Shown here in pieces: positions 22,473-33,635 of a stretch of DNA of 64,000 nt (the stretch's first letter is position 1; each line of letters opens with the position of its first letter). The notes beneath the pieces were generated by a model. The model saw only the letters and a program-made list of their open reading frames with translations. It ran no database searches and was not told the origin of the DNA. Location of the stretch: assembly GCA_029891385.1 (NCBI GenBank), contig CM057225.1:81617887-81681886 (forward strand). The letters run 5' to 3'. Made by a program: the position numbers and the translations under genes. This DNA is from Erythroxylum novogranatense. Taxonomy: Eukaryota; Streptophyta; Magnoliopsida; Malpighiales; Erythroxylaceae.

Positions 22473-23316
22473 TGTTGGACCCCGATCTTTGAGTGACATT
22501 GAGAAATATTAAGTGAAATAAAGCGAGTGGTTTCACATATGTATTGTGAAATAAAAAGTAATTATGCTTTGAGGAAATTCATAAGAAAAGAATGATTTGA
22601 TTTTGATACCTTGAGTTTTGAGTAGATTGGTATGATTTCAAAATTAAGTTGAAAATTTTGTTACATGTTTGACTTTTGGCCTTTGAGAGTTGACTTTTGT
22701 TTGAGCCAAAATTTGAGAAAATGATCAACATGAAACTTGTAGCCTCTGTCGAGAGCTTTTCGTGGACATAAAGTTTGCTATTTTCGATGTCGGATTGGGA
22801 GATATGATTTTCGAAGATATGCTTTGTTTTGAAAATGTTATTAAGTATCGATTTGTGTAGTCTATGTTTTGAGGCTACTCGCCGAATGGATTTAGTTAGA
22901 ATTGGAAAAAATGGTTTTACTGAAAGTTGTAGCCTGTATTTTGATCTTTCCAACGCCATAAAGTATGTAATTTTTCGAGATCGGGGCAAGGAGTTATGAG
23001 TGATTAAAATTGGAAGTTGTTTAGGAAATGTCGATTAAGGCAGAATCTTTGAGTGGAAATCAACTCCTTGGAAGCCAATTGATTTTTTGTTCTTCAGGAA
23101 GTTGTGGAGCTTCCTTTGATCTTTTTATTGACACCAAATTTGTCAAATTCCGAGTTCGGGATCAAGAGTTGTGATTTTTGAAAAATCCGTTCGGTTTGCG
23201 ATGTGCTTTGTTTTCTGATTCGAAATTTCGATCCGAAATTTCTGTTTCCCTTCGTTTCCGTTTGTTTCGTTTTCCGATCTGTTTAAGTAGTTGGGTTCCG
23301 GTAACGGGATCCAACA
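22473..23316 (+). repeat. LTR 2 of the non-autonomous element (844 bp)
   Basis: TGTTGGACCCC...GGGATCCAACA, followed by ATATG. Preceded by a polypurine tract (22458-22472). A 136-codon minus-strand frame at 22579-22989 is antisense to the LTR and is broken in LTR 1, so it is not called a gene. Confidence 0.85.
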
Positions 23317-23321
23317 ATATG
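23317..23321 (+). repeat. Target-site duplication ATATG, right
   Basis: Identical to 19550-19554. Confidence 0.85.
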
Positions 23322-24420
23322 GGAGCTAAAAGATAACTTACTAGAGATATACAAAACGATTTGCATTATAACATGTGGCAATACAATGTATATGGTATAG
23401 CATGAAAGGATCTTATAGTATTATAAGGGAAAGAAAAGAATAGTAGCGAACTTATACATGAAATATTCTATTAGGTTAGAGAAAAGATACTAGTAAATCA
23501 AATCCAAAGTGCTTGCAACAATGGATTAACGAAAAATGGAATCTTAACTGACACAAAGGCAAAACTAAGCAAACCCTATACTCAAACTATTTTACTCCAT
23601 TTGCATCTAGTTGTATCTAAAACATAGGAATGTCTTAACCACCTTATTGAGAATATATATTAGTTTAATTAAGGGTTTTAAAGGCTTCCTATGATCTTCG
23701 TTATAAGGAACATTGTATCAGTTTCGGTTTTTGGAAAATTTTAAATTCCAAAAGAAACAATAATTGAGAAAGAACACAAAATAAAATAATTCATTCTTAT
23801 AGATCTAGGAATCTTGAAGTTCTTTAATTGATTCTTGATGGAAATCCCTTCCTTTTGCCCCTAAAGTTGCTACTTCAAATCACTATGCTCTTCTTCATCT
23901 ATTTTCATCTTATTTCCTCTTTGTTTCATTGATAACAACCCCTTTTCTTTTATTATCTATGAACCCTAAAAACTAACAAGAAATACTATCAAAATAGGCC
24001 CCAATACAAATCAGTGTTGGACTAACGGTCTTTAAGTGAGTTATAATGTAGAAAATGCTCAAACTTCATCATCACTAAAATGGATCTCAAACATGAATTT
24101 GTGTTGAACTCATACTTCTTAACAAATACAATTTGGATATAGTTTTGTTTTTGAATTGTATTCTAAATCCTTTTCTCAAATCATGCTAACACTTACTCCA
24201 ACTTAACTTAAATTTCCTAAATTCCTTCCTACTTCATAAGGGAGCTTAAACAAGATCTGAAAATAAAATATAAGTTAAATTGAGTAACAAATCTTATAGA
24301 AAAATGTAAAAATCAAAATATTCTAAAATGTTAAAAATATAATTTAATTAGCACTATTATATATAAAACATGTGTGAATAAAGGGAGCATAAAAAATTCA
24401 CTCCAATAACTTTGATATAA
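23322..24420. other. AT-rich stretch, no gene seen
   Basis: No open frame or conserved motif. Pyrimidine-rich stretches near 23860-23960 recall LTR leader sequence but no ends or repeats were found. Confidence 0.4.
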
Positions 24421-25500
24421 AAAAGGGTCTAAGTTAAGAATAGAGCTACTAACCATTTAAAATTATGAACTAACTGAGTAATCGATGATATTCATAAAGT
24501 GGTGTTTATGTTCACATCGAAAGGTTAGTATAATGTTTTAAACAAGTCACTTATGCTACACAAAATTTTCAAAAATAATTATTTTAATTTTATATGGTTT
24601 GTTAAGTGCTTATGAGTTAAATCTTTTACTCATTTATATCCATATTATAAACAATAGTAAATTATTTGAATTAAACTATTTTTAAAGAATTGTTAACTTT
24701 GATTAAACTAAATTATAAGTTAATCTTAAGTATTTAGGAACCTAAATATTCAATGACCGATGTAGTTAGGCAAATAATAAGTATTTTGATTAATTTTATG
24801 TTTTATTAAACATTTCTAAAGTTGAAACTTACTAAGTTTGAAAGTAATTGATATTGCTTTGCTTTGCTAAAAATCAAAATTCTAAATATAAGGGTATTTA
24901 TGTGTATAAAATATGCATATATTTTCTTAATATTTTGTTATTTTCTATTAAATTTACCTTATTTTAATTAGTTTTTTCTTGATTTAAGTAATTATGGAAG
25001 AGTTTCATGAGGAATGACATATCTAGAATTAGATAATATTATAAATGAAAGCATGAAAAAAAAACATCAATTTTGATTGATCACAAGCTTGAGCTAACCC
25101 ATGTTCTTTTTAAAATTTAGAGTTAAAACCGCGACCAAAGTACACGGTTGGATGATGGAATTTTTGCATAATGATGAGTAACTAGTGAAAACACAATCAT
25201 AGACATGGGCATATCTATGCATGTTTAATTGCCCAGAATTTAGATTTAAAAATAATGTAAAACACGATTGGCAACATAGGCATGTCAATGCCCATGTTCT
25301 AGTTTGAAACGTGGATAATGAATAACATAACTGAAGACACAAGTGTGTCATTGTTGATGTAATTTCCATGATTCTATGTAGTGAATAATATATCATGAGA
25401 TATGGTCATGTCCAAGACCACGTTTTGTCACTATAATTCAGTATAAATATATGTGTAAAACCTAGTATTAGGAGACTTTTACATTCTTTTGCGTTTTTAA
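24421..25500 (+). repeat. Second copy of LARD-like 3' non-coding and LTR-like sequence
   Basis: Block 24425-24540 (TTAAGAATAGAGCTA..., then TGAGTAA.CG.TTGA...) is similar to 4558-4680 upstream of LTR copy 2. Further on, degenerate inverted phrases such as ACATGGGCATATC and GGCATGTCAATGCCCATG (25203-25300) and a TATA motif (CAGTATAAATATATG, 25439) look like an LTR promoter region. The 100-codon frame at 25094-25396 (-) covers this repeat and is not called a gene. Confidence 0.4.
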
Positions 25501-26361
25501 AATTAGTGATAGTAGTTTTTCTTGGAAGTTAAATGGATATATTTTTCTAAAAAATCAGACTGGCTTATAAAGCCTTAAAAATGGTTAATGTTATAGCCTA
25601 GCTAAGTTTATATACAAGTAATAGTAGCAAGATGCTAAAAAAAAAAAAAACTAGAATGCATTCTAGGATACATAGATAATGGTTTAAAGAGCTACTTTAA
25701 GCATCAAGAATTCTTCAAGATTGTCACTTAAGTGCCTATAGCAATTATAAGAAGCTTCCTTGTCCAATGAATTAGGTCAGAACCTAAGATATGCTTATCC
25801 ACTCCAGCTTGTTATCGACCTAATTATTTTTCCCCCTCCAAATGATATAAACATAGTAGGTAAGTCAACACTGAATCATTTTCCAACTTTCTATCTTATA
25901 CACAGGCCCATTCAATGATTTGTTCCTAGTTTCTTACATTGCAACATAGATCTAGGGTGTGTTGGATTCTTAACTAAATGACTTAAGCATATAGGATAGA
26001 ATAAGTGAGAAATTAACTCTAGTTTAGTTTGTATAAGCCACACAAAGGATTAGTTGCCTAAATTTTGTATTTGGTTCATTTTAGCTTTAATAGCAATCCA
26101 TCAAGTAATAACATCTTTAGGTATTAAAAAGTTTGATTGAAAGAGATTAGTCCAACTTACTTTCAGGGAGTTTGGTCTAAAAAATTCTAGGTAGGATTGA
26201 TTGGAGAATATATGAGAATTTTCCAAAGTCCATATAGATTGATCATCCTTACCTTGATCAGTCTATAGTTTCATAAATTATCTATAATATGGAAAATTTC
26301 TCTATAGTTACAACTTCAAGATTCACCGATATTAATTCATCTTCTCTTATGTTCAATATGA

Positions 26362-26365
<4 letters not shown>
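25501..26365. other. AT-rich stretch, no gene seen
   Basis: Contains a 14 bp A run near 25638 and no conserved coding signal. It may hold the decayed gag of the copia element that follows, but I could not read it. Confidence 0.4.

Positions 26366-26435
<70 letters not shown>
26366..26435. repeat. (TA)35 microsatellite
   Basis: Uninterrupted TA dinucleotide tract of about 70 bp. The open frame running through it is an artefact. Confidence 0.98.
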
Positions 26436-26436
<1 letters not shown>

Positions 26437-26529
26437 CTAATCAAATTAAAGATAACTACAAAATTTTACAAATTAAAAGGAGATCATTATAAAAGAAAAG
26501 GCATCAATTGATTTAATTAGTCTAAGTGA

Positions 26530-27370
26530 AAGATCTACAATATTATGTCATAAAAACTTGAACATGGATCAAAATATGGAATGAAGATCCTTAGTAAGAA
26601 TAAGCTACTTGATTTAAAAAAAAGACATCATTATTCTTTGTGAGCATTGTATGATAAACAAACAGTATTGTATGAATTTTAACATATCAAAATCGTGAAG
26701 CGAAGCTATTATAGAAATGATTTGCTTTGATGTGTAGCAAGCACTAGTTCCATTCCTAAGTGGAGCAAAGTACTTTATATCTTTCATTAATCATTATTCC
26801 ATAAGGTATTGACTATACCCTTCTAAAAGAAAAGCATATGTGTCTTCATTTGTGTGATATGAATTTGATTATGGTAAAAAGATTAACTATTTTAGGGAGG
26901 ATAATGGAGGAGAATATAAATATATTGAATTTGAAGCACTTTACAACTAAAAAGACATCAAAATATAATTCATTATGTCATACACTATTTAAGAAAATAA
27001 ATTGGCAAAGCAAATGAATAGAAATTCCATCAAAAGGACAACAACATTGTTAAGAGCTTCAAACATCGATAACACTTTCTAGTCAAAAGAAATCAACACT
27101 ATTTGTTATATGGTGACTCTGATTTTATCAACTATAGTTGATTTGGAGACATTGATGTAGATATAGAATGGGAAGTCAGTAGATTTTCTAACCTTTATAT
27201 ATTTGGAATTCTTGTGTATATGTGTAAAATATCTAAAACTATAAACTGGATCTCTTATGATATACTAATAGAGGAAAGAGGTATAATCTATAGGATATTA
27301 TGGCACATAAGGCTATAAGTAGCATAGATTTCACCTTTGTAAATGACAAGTTACAAAGGGAAGAAGAAGA
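26530..27370 (+). pseudogene. Ty1/copia integrase remnant
   Basis: Frames broken by many stops still show copia landmarks in order. LCHKNLNMDQ near 26545 corresponds to LWHxRLGH of the GAG-pre-integrase domain. FREDNGGEYKYIEFEAL at about 26891-26941 corresponds to RSDNGGEYxSxEF of the integrase core. Segments FSNLYIFGILVY (about 27187) and IMAHKAISSIDFTFVNDK (about 27297-27350) correspond to the post-core LHxFGxxVY and HKVxxSRDVxFxE stretches. The enzyme would join element cDNA to host DNA. This copy is ancient and inactive. Confidence 0.65.
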
Positions 27371-27589
27371 AATTAGCACTTCACTAAGAGGTTTTAAATT
27401 ACAATGAGTAAAAATGAATTTCAATAAAAGGTTTATTATAAAATAGCAATAGAGTTAAATATCTAAAACCAATTGAGTCTAAATCTCTAGAAGTTTATAT
27501 ATTAGATCACATGAAAATATTGTTAAAATTGGTATAGGGATTATATAATGAAGTTAATATAACATATTTTCTTTTAATAAAGGATGAGG

Positions 27590-28480
27590 AGTCATCAGCA
27601 CTCCAAAAAGCACTAGATAATTTAGATGCCTCTCAATTCGTGGAATTAATAAAATAGGAATTTAAAAATCTGTATAAAATCAAAATTTGGGAACTCTTTT
27701 CATTGCCAAATGGAAGCCAAATTAGTAATAAAGGGGTTTTACAAATCAATTGAAATAGTGATGATAAAGTAGAGAGATATCATATAAGATTGGTAGTGTA
27801 AATTTGTGTTAAAAGAGAAGATATCAATTTTATCAAGAACTTTTTCATCTAGTTTGATTTACTATAGTTAGATAAGTCTTAGCAATATCTGTGATGCTTG
27901 GTTACTTTTAGAGTAGTTAAATGTTAAAAGCTACTTTTCTTAAAGGAGATATTAAATAAGAACTTTATATACTTCATTAAAAATTCTAAAGAAAACGGAA
28001 ATACTAATTTATAGGTTGAACAAATATTTCTAAGGTATTAAATAGGTTCCTAGGTGTTGGTACAAGAGATTTGATTCCTTTACTATGTGATTTAAATGCA
28101 ATGACTAAATGTAGATTCTTATACATATTTCAGAGGTTTGTTAATATTGATTAAATTATCTTATCTTTGTATATAGATGACATACTAGTTATAGGCCACA
28201 ACAAAGTTCATCTTAAATAATTAAGGAGACAATTAGCTAGGAAATTTGATATGAAGGACTCGGGACTAAAAACAAGATTCCAAAGTTGTTAATTCACTAA
28301 GAAAGAGATATAGGAATATTTCAATTTCTTAGAAAGTTATTTGAAGAAAATTCAAGATACTTTAACATGAAAATATGTAAGGTAATTTTTTACCCTATTC
28401 CTATTAATTTCAAGTTATCCTCCATTATAAACCTTAATAATGAAAATGAAAAGACGGAGATGTTTCAATTATTATTGCAT
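27590..28480 (+). pseudogene. Ty1/copia reverse transcriptase remnant
   Basis: Readable parts run STLQKALDNLDASQFVELIK (about 27597), KIKIWELFSLPNGS (about 27680), ERYHIRLVV (about 27774) and LKATFLKGDI (about 27931). The catalytic block is LSLYIDDILVIGHNKVHLK (about 28164-28220) with the YxDD motif intact, followed by LARKFDMKDSG (about 28230-28263). The order and motifs are diagnostic for copia RT. It continues directly from the integrase remnant on the same strand, as expected for copia order (IN before RT). Confidence 0.7.
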
Positions 28481-28990
28481 CACTAGTGGGAAGTTTGATG
28501 TTCAACATGATTTGTATAAGACTATACATTATAGAAGTGTTGGTCAATATATGGCAAGTCTTGGTAAAGAGCATTGAACTCCATGAAGAAGACTTTTAAG
28601 ATACACTAAATTAAGGGACCTTCAATGTAACATTACAATATGAAGGATTATATTATATTATCAATGGATATGTTAACTTCGATTAAGTATGTAGTATTGA
28701 TGAAAGTCAATCCACAAAAATAAGTGAAATATGTAGTCGTTACATAAGAAAGTAAAAATTAGTATGGTTAAGTTCTATATTGGAATAATTCATGAATAAA
28801 TAAGAAAAGTTTTCACTTAGTTTGTGATAACAAAAGTGCCTTGTATCAAGCAAGGAATATGAACTTCCAATTAAAATCAAGCACATATGAGTTAATTTCA
28901 CTTAATTCACGAGAAATAGTAGGAATGAATTGTGGATATGAAAAATAATTCATATCAAGAAAATATGATAGATTTTATAAAATGGTAGTT
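28481..28990 (+). pseudogene. Ty1/copia RNase H remnant
   Basis: Frames include SVGQYMASLGKEH (about 28536), matching the ...VVSRYMANPGxEHW stretch between RT and RNase H. Weaker traces follow of the segment with HTKHIxxxYHFVRE (NQAHMS..FHLIHEK near 28878). The copia pol ends about 28990. No 3' LTR was identified. Confidence 0.5.
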
Positions 28991-31520
28991 AATGTTTACA
29001 AGTTCATTTGATATTGATCCTTTTCAGTTTGATGGAAATGTAAGCAACATGGCGGGACAAAATAGAAATAAAGTGTGAAGATTAATTAATTCTCACCAAA
29101 TATTTAATTAGGATATTGATGAAATCAAATTGACTAGAATCGATATTTGAATTTTAATAAAAGGAAATAGATCATAACAATAAGTTTTATATGGTGATTA
29201 AAGGAAGAAGGTATATGGTGGAGACATATACAAGGTGGCTTAACAAGAACTAATTTTAATTTGAAAATTGAGATGAACACCTATAGATATTTTGGTTCAA
29301 TTAAATAGCCATGAAACTTCTTATTTCAAGCATCTAAGAGTTTCGAGCTTATAACAAATCACATATTATTTGTGACATATAGTGAGTGATAAAATAGAAA
29401 GTTTGAATGAAACTCCTATTTTCATTTCTAGTTCTTTAATTATTATAATATTATTGATATGAAGTCTAATTTTCATAATAGAAATATGTAACTAAAAATA
29501 TTTGGATGTAATTATTTCAATTAAGAGAAAGCCATAACATAGTAACTAAGAACAATTCTATTTCAATCAAAGTAAAATAAATATTAAAATTAGGTTAATG
29601 ACTTCAAATTAAAGAGAATAAATGTGTCCATTGTCTACATATATCCGTAACTCCAAAATTTAAAAAGGAAAACAAGAAAAGATGATCAATAAAAATTGTC
29701 CATGAAAAAATATACAAGGGCATTTCTAAGATGTTGGTGAGGAAAAATAGCTTTAAAAGAACTTTTAGATCTTTTACTTCTTCTTCTTCCTTCATTCATT
29801 GTGGTTCTTAATATTGAAAAATATTCTTACAAATGATAATGAAAGAAAGCAATTCTTTAATAAATTACTACATATATATCTTCCTTTTATATTTATAGTC
29901 GCCACCATTCTCTCTCTAAAAAGCTCATAAATTATCTTTCTTTTCATTTATTTGTTTATTATATGAATTCATATTATAAAAGAAACCAAATAACAAGATG
30001 CATTTTATTTTATTTTCATCTATCTTACATTTTAAAATTTTAGGAACGTTTTTGTTTTCATTTTTACATATATGTATAAGTTCATTAAATGAAAAGAGAA
30101 GGGATCACTTTTGTCTTAATGAAGAAAGCATTAACAATAGTCGATTAAAAGAGAAATTGAAACAAAATAAAAAACAAAGATAAAATTATGTTATATAAAT
30201 TGAGAATTAGTTTTTGTGAAGCTTTAATTTCAATTCATTAGTTTATTTAGATAGAGAGCACGACAGTATGTTATTAAAGAAAGGTTTGGTTTAAATATGT
30301 ATGTCTAAGGATAAAGGATGACTAAAATTTCATTATATTAGAACTATTTAAAAAATTCAAACTAAAAGAATATGGAAGCTTCATATAAACCATATATCAC
30401 TATAGGTTCAATATGTACACATTCATGCTTAAATGGAACTAATTTCTAGAAGGTGAATCCTAAGCTTAAAACCTTTAGGTCTTAACTATATTTTGAGTCT
30501 AAACAAAATCCTTTATAATGAATGAAGAGAATTATAAGGAATAATATTAGGACTTAGTTCTTGTTTGATAATTAACATCTATAGGCCCTCTTTAAAATTT
30601 TAAGTATTTTAAAATTTTAAAATTTAAAGAATAAAAATGACTATTCTACTTCAATTTACTAAAATATATGTTATATTCAAAACAATACCCAGAGCTAACC
30701 AACCAATAATTTTGGACAGCTTTACTACTATCAAGAAAATTTCTTAAGAGAATACCCAATCATAATGAGTAGGATGTTGTAATTTGTTTAAGGCATAATT
30801 TTAGGAATTTTAAAACAAATTCTATACATAAATTTTCCCTAGCATTAATTAATAGATTTTTAAAAAATTAATTTGGTTTTATAACAATCTTTTAATTATT
30901 CCTCATTTTGTGGATAGTAATGAAATAAAGGCTTGAGTAAAGATATTTCAATATTTTTTTATATTTTATCTATCTTGTGTATTATGGAACTAATAAAATG
31001 AATAATATACTCTTATTCAAACATCATTACTCCTTAAAAATCTAGTGCAAGTTACAAATTCTTTTCAGTTTGATTTATAATTTAGTTGAATTGATGAACA
31101 TATTTGATTGGGAAAGCAAGATGGAGTTTTTTGAAAATAAAGTAATTCATTAGTAAGCCTAGAAAGGTAAACATAGGAAAATGCATAAGGATGTAATGTC
31201 AAAATAAGATGTAATTAGGTAACAAGATAGGTATCATCTATACAAAAGTTAGTTAAGAATGAATCTATATTACTCCAATCTCCATTCACTTTTGATATGA
31301 TAAGGTCCTATAAATGTATAGGTTCATTACAACGCTGCTTTGTTCTCAAATGTGGAGTTGGTCCTGAATGTGTTAAACTTCTTTGGTTCTATGAATGAGT
31401 TGGTTCAATCTTTTCCTTTGACATTCAAGCTTCTTCAATTGAGAAAATGATTGGCTGAGACACTATTTTATCTACTCTAACTTCAGATTATTGGTGCAAT
31501 TTGTTGTCATATCCTCGGTG
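28991..31520. other. AT-rich stretch, no gene seen
   Basis: About 2.5 kb with stops throughout. Short open frames (29604-29795 minus, 29998-30183 plus) are low-complexity. The beginning may contain the 3' LTR of the copia remnant, but no repeated partner exists in the window. Confidence 0.45.
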
Positions 31521-31524
31521 ACTT

Positions 31525-31660
31525 GTTGAGCAACAAGTATCTCTTTAATATAGCAACAATTTCGTATGAGATTGTATGTTTCTCAAGATGAGTATTCTTG
31601 AAAATCTTTGGTTTCTCCCATTCCAAATTGAATAAACAAAGCATATTAGACTAAGGTTTA
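31525..31660 (-). pseudogene. Second LINE 3'-end remnant
   Basis: Minus-strand translation gives CFVYSIWNGRNQRF. After a one-base shift it continues KNTHLEKHTISYEIVAILKR, again the YxIWxxRNxRxF plus helix pattern of plant L1 ORF2 C-termini. Only about 45 codons are preserved. Confidence 0.45.
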
Positions 31661-31914
31661 AGCACTTCTTAGCTTTTCTAAGTCTTTTATATTGATTCTT
31701 TGCCCTAATTAAAATACTCTCCTAATTAGTTGTAGGGAAAAATATAATTATATTGTGTTGCATTCTAGCCTATAATGTAGCTGAAAAATTACATTTAAAG
31801 AATATATTATTTATAGATTTTAACAATGTGTTACATAAAACACCTTAATTCCCAGATAATATCTTGAGAGACACTTGTAATAAGTGCGGATTATCTCAGA
31901 TGAGTAAATAAACA

Positions 31915-32053
31915 AGATAGTATTTATGCGGAAGTTGTTTTACAGATGATAGAGAGTTTCAGAGCGTTGGTGGTGCTCGGATGTGCTCTCTTAGTTACAA
32001 ATGAAACCCTTATATAGGGGATTTCAGAAGACTATTGAAGTAAATAATTGAAG
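31915..32053 (-). promoter_or_regulatory. Pararetroviral promoter/leader, left inverted copy
   Basis: Reverse-complement copy of 33501-33635. On the minus strand CCTATATAAGGG (32008-32019) is followed by a TTTCATTTGTAACTAAGAG-type leader. Layout and wording resemble caulimovirid full-length-transcript promoters. Transcription would run left, away from the viral segment. The match to the right copy is close, with small indels. Confidence 0.65.
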
Positions 32054-32326
32054 ATGACTCATCAATCCGTGCTCTGGGCCCTCAGAGACGATTTGATGCA
32101 AGTGCTCCAATTATTCTGTCCTTCTTGTCTTGTTCCGCCAATTATTTCGTAAAACGACAAACCGACACTCTTAGTGGCTTAATTATTTTACAAAAATCCA
32201 AGCCGAAAGTTGAAAAGATACAAAGCAAATGACACATGTTCGTAGCAAACTAAAGGTTAGTGGAATATCTACTATTTTATGTTTGTTTCTTTTTGTTGAT
32301 TTAACTCAACTTTTTCTTTTGACAGC
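32054..32326. other. Non-coding part of the pararetroviral block
   Basis: No open frame. Lies on the minus strand between the end of the 168-codon frame and the left promoter copy, and probably represents a viral intergenic region. Confidence 0.35.
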
Positions 32327-32833
32327 TTATCTGTTAGCTGGCCATGATTGACGCACATGTGGTTGGTGCGATGGTCTTCCACGTGTTTGTTGCCTGGTTG
32401 ATCTTGAGCCTTCCATTGATTTTTGGTACCTAGGATTCCTTTTTTCTGGTTCATCTTCTATGTCTGTAGTCTGGTATGCGCTGGCAATTCCTTTATCTTT
32501 TCTTTGACTGTCCGAAAAAAGATCTTCTTTGTCTTGCTGTTCTTTTTTCATTTGTTGAATTGTCGCTTCCATCTTTTCCATTTCTTGTTGTAATTGTTGA
32601 ATTTCTTGTTCATAGACTTCTGTTAGAGGTCCATTTCTTGCTGAAGTAGTACTGTAAAGCACAACATGCTTTATGCTTTTGACCACTGTTATTAGCTTTC
32701 CATAGTGCATCAAGTAAACATTTCGATTTTCATCCGAGGTAAGTTTTCCAAAGGATCTAAATGCTTTTGGATCTTTTGATCCGAATGGGTAATCGTGCAG
32801 CATCAAACCTGCAAAATTTTCTTTCTTCCTCAT
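32327..32833 (-). CDS. Open 168-codon frame of viral origin, coiled coil and basic tail
   Basis: The longest uninterrupted frame in the window. It starts MRKKENF at 32833 and is open to a stop at 32327. Residues ~75-105 form a clear coiled coil (EVYEQEIQQLQQEMEKMEAT). The C-terminal ~45 residues are rich in Arg, Gln and Pro (for example RSTRQQTRGRPSHQPHVRQS), as in nucleic-acid-binding tails. No membrane segment. It lies inside the pararetroviral block on the strand of the left promoter copy, with the stop ~270 bp before that promoter. I do not recognise the family. A virion-associated or capsid-linked small protein of a caulimovirid is possible, but this is inference. It may be only a fragment of a larger polyprotein. 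Confidence 0.4.
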   Translation of the reverse strand: MRKKENFAGLMLHDYPFGSKDPKAFRSFGKLTSDENRNVYLMHYGKLITVVKSIKHVVLYSTTSARNGPLTEVYEQEIQQLQQEMEKMEATIQQMKKEQQDKEDLFSDSQRKDKGIASAYQTTDIEDEPEKRNPRYQKSMEGSRSTRQQTRGRPSHQPHVRQSWPANR

Positions 32834-32889
32834 ATTCTACCGGTGAGGACCGCTTTTCAAGGGCGATTGCCCTTTCAATCGCTTTTCTA

Positions 32890-33053
32890 TTGGAACATTT
32901 CGCACTATTATCAAAAGAATTGGTAATAGTTTAATCTATAGCAAATTTGATTTAAAAAGTGGTTTTCATCAAATAGCTATGGATCCCAGTCTATACTGGA
33001 CCGCCTTTATTGTACCGATGGTCTTTATGAATGGTTAGTCATGCCATTCGACC
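32890..33053 (+). pseudogene. Caulimovirid-like reverse transcriptase fragment
   Basis: Plus-strand frame reads RTIIKRIGNSLIYSKFDLKS, then GFHQIAMDP and WTAFIVP. The FDLKSGFHQ...WTAF succession is the conserved N-terminal RT block of caulimovirids. A small deletion after the WTAF region shifts the frame, and similarity stops near 33050, before the catalytic YxDD motif. The fragment cannot be active. It lies on the opposite strand to the other viral coding pieces. Confidence 0.65.
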
Positions 33054-33129
33054 AATTCCCAATCCATCGACTCATGCGCTTATTAGCATTTGGGCTGGTC
33101 TTGTTATATAGTGGCCAACTAGTATTCCT

Positions 33130-33496
33130 AAAGTATGATCTTCTTGTCACAAATTGGTGGTGCTGTTTCACCTTTTTCTCGTGATCTTGATTCTACCAAT
33201 TTCTCGACTAACTTATCCAATCGAGGATTTTCTTTGTTGCCTTTAATAGGCTATCTTCTAATCTTGAGACTTTTGTTTCAAGTTCTTCTAGTTTCTTTAG
33301 TGTTTTTACTAACAAGTAAATAACACTATTATTTTGTTTGATCACACTCAATTCCTTTGGTCGACGCACTTCTTCGTCAATTCTTTTGAATCCTTCGCCG
33401 GTGCTCCTAATAATTCAGTTGCCTTTAATGCTTCCTTGTAATTCGCCTTCTCGCAGTGACTAAATATGACATTTACGCCCACCGCCAGGAGTTGTT
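33130..33496 (-). pseudogene. Viral coding piece with coiled coil, broken by frameshifts
   Basis: On the minus strand a clean frame of ~48 codons starting near 33496 contains VNVIFSHCEKANYKEAL and LKATELLGAPAKDSKEL. Then a frameshift leads to VIYLLVKTLKKLEELETKVS, a heptad-type coiled coil, and a further shift to the end near 33130. I associate this style with the N-terminal coiled-coil part of a caulimovirid structural polyprotein region, but the match is from memory and uncertain. Two or more frameshifts make it non-functional. Confidence 0.45.
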
Positions 33497-33500
33497 CTAC

Positions 33501-33635
33501 CTTCAATTATTTACTTCAATAGTCTTCAAATCCCCTATATAAGGGTTTCATTTGTAACTAAGAGAGCACATCCGAGCACCACCAACGCCTCAAACTCTCT
33601 ATCATCTCAGAAACAACTTCCGATAAATACTATCT
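33501..33635 (+). promoter_or_regulatory. Pararetroviral promoter/leader, right inverted copy
   Basis: CCTATATAAGGG (33534-33545) followed by the same leader as the left copy. It points rightwards into the tandem array and the copia LTR. With the left copy it forms a ~135 bp inverted repeat 1.45 kb apart. Confidence 0.65.

Larger units (their letters stand above)
19555..23316 (+). mobile_element. Non-autonomous LTR retrotransposon with three LTRs in tandem
   Basis: Order: LTR 1 (19555-20889), internal (20890-21408), 5'-truncated LTR (21409-21851), internal (21852-22472), LTR 2 (22473-23316). Both internal copies begin with a primer-binding site of initiator-Met tRNA type (TGGTATCGAGC, TGGTATCAGAGC). 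They are only about 0.5-0.6 kb and contain no gag or pol frame. A polypurine tract (TTTAAGAGGGGAGAAA) precedes LTR 2. The whole is bounded by perfect ATATG duplications, so it inserted as a unit or rearranged after insertion without disturbing its edges. Size and lack of coding place it with TRIM/LARD-type passengers that depend on an autonomous Ty3/gypsy element. LTR motifs suggest a Tekay-like helper. Confidence 0.8.

Noticed and set aside
22579..22989. 136-codon minus-strand frame
   Set aside because: Antisense to LTR 2; the homologous part of LTR 1 does not keep the frame.
23700..24000. Pyrimidine-rich stretch as a gene with introns
   Set aside because: No pair of splice sites joins open frames here, unlike 11393-11754.
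26289..26492. 67-codon frame with a long Tyr-Ile run
   Set aside because: It is simply the translation of the TA microsatellite.
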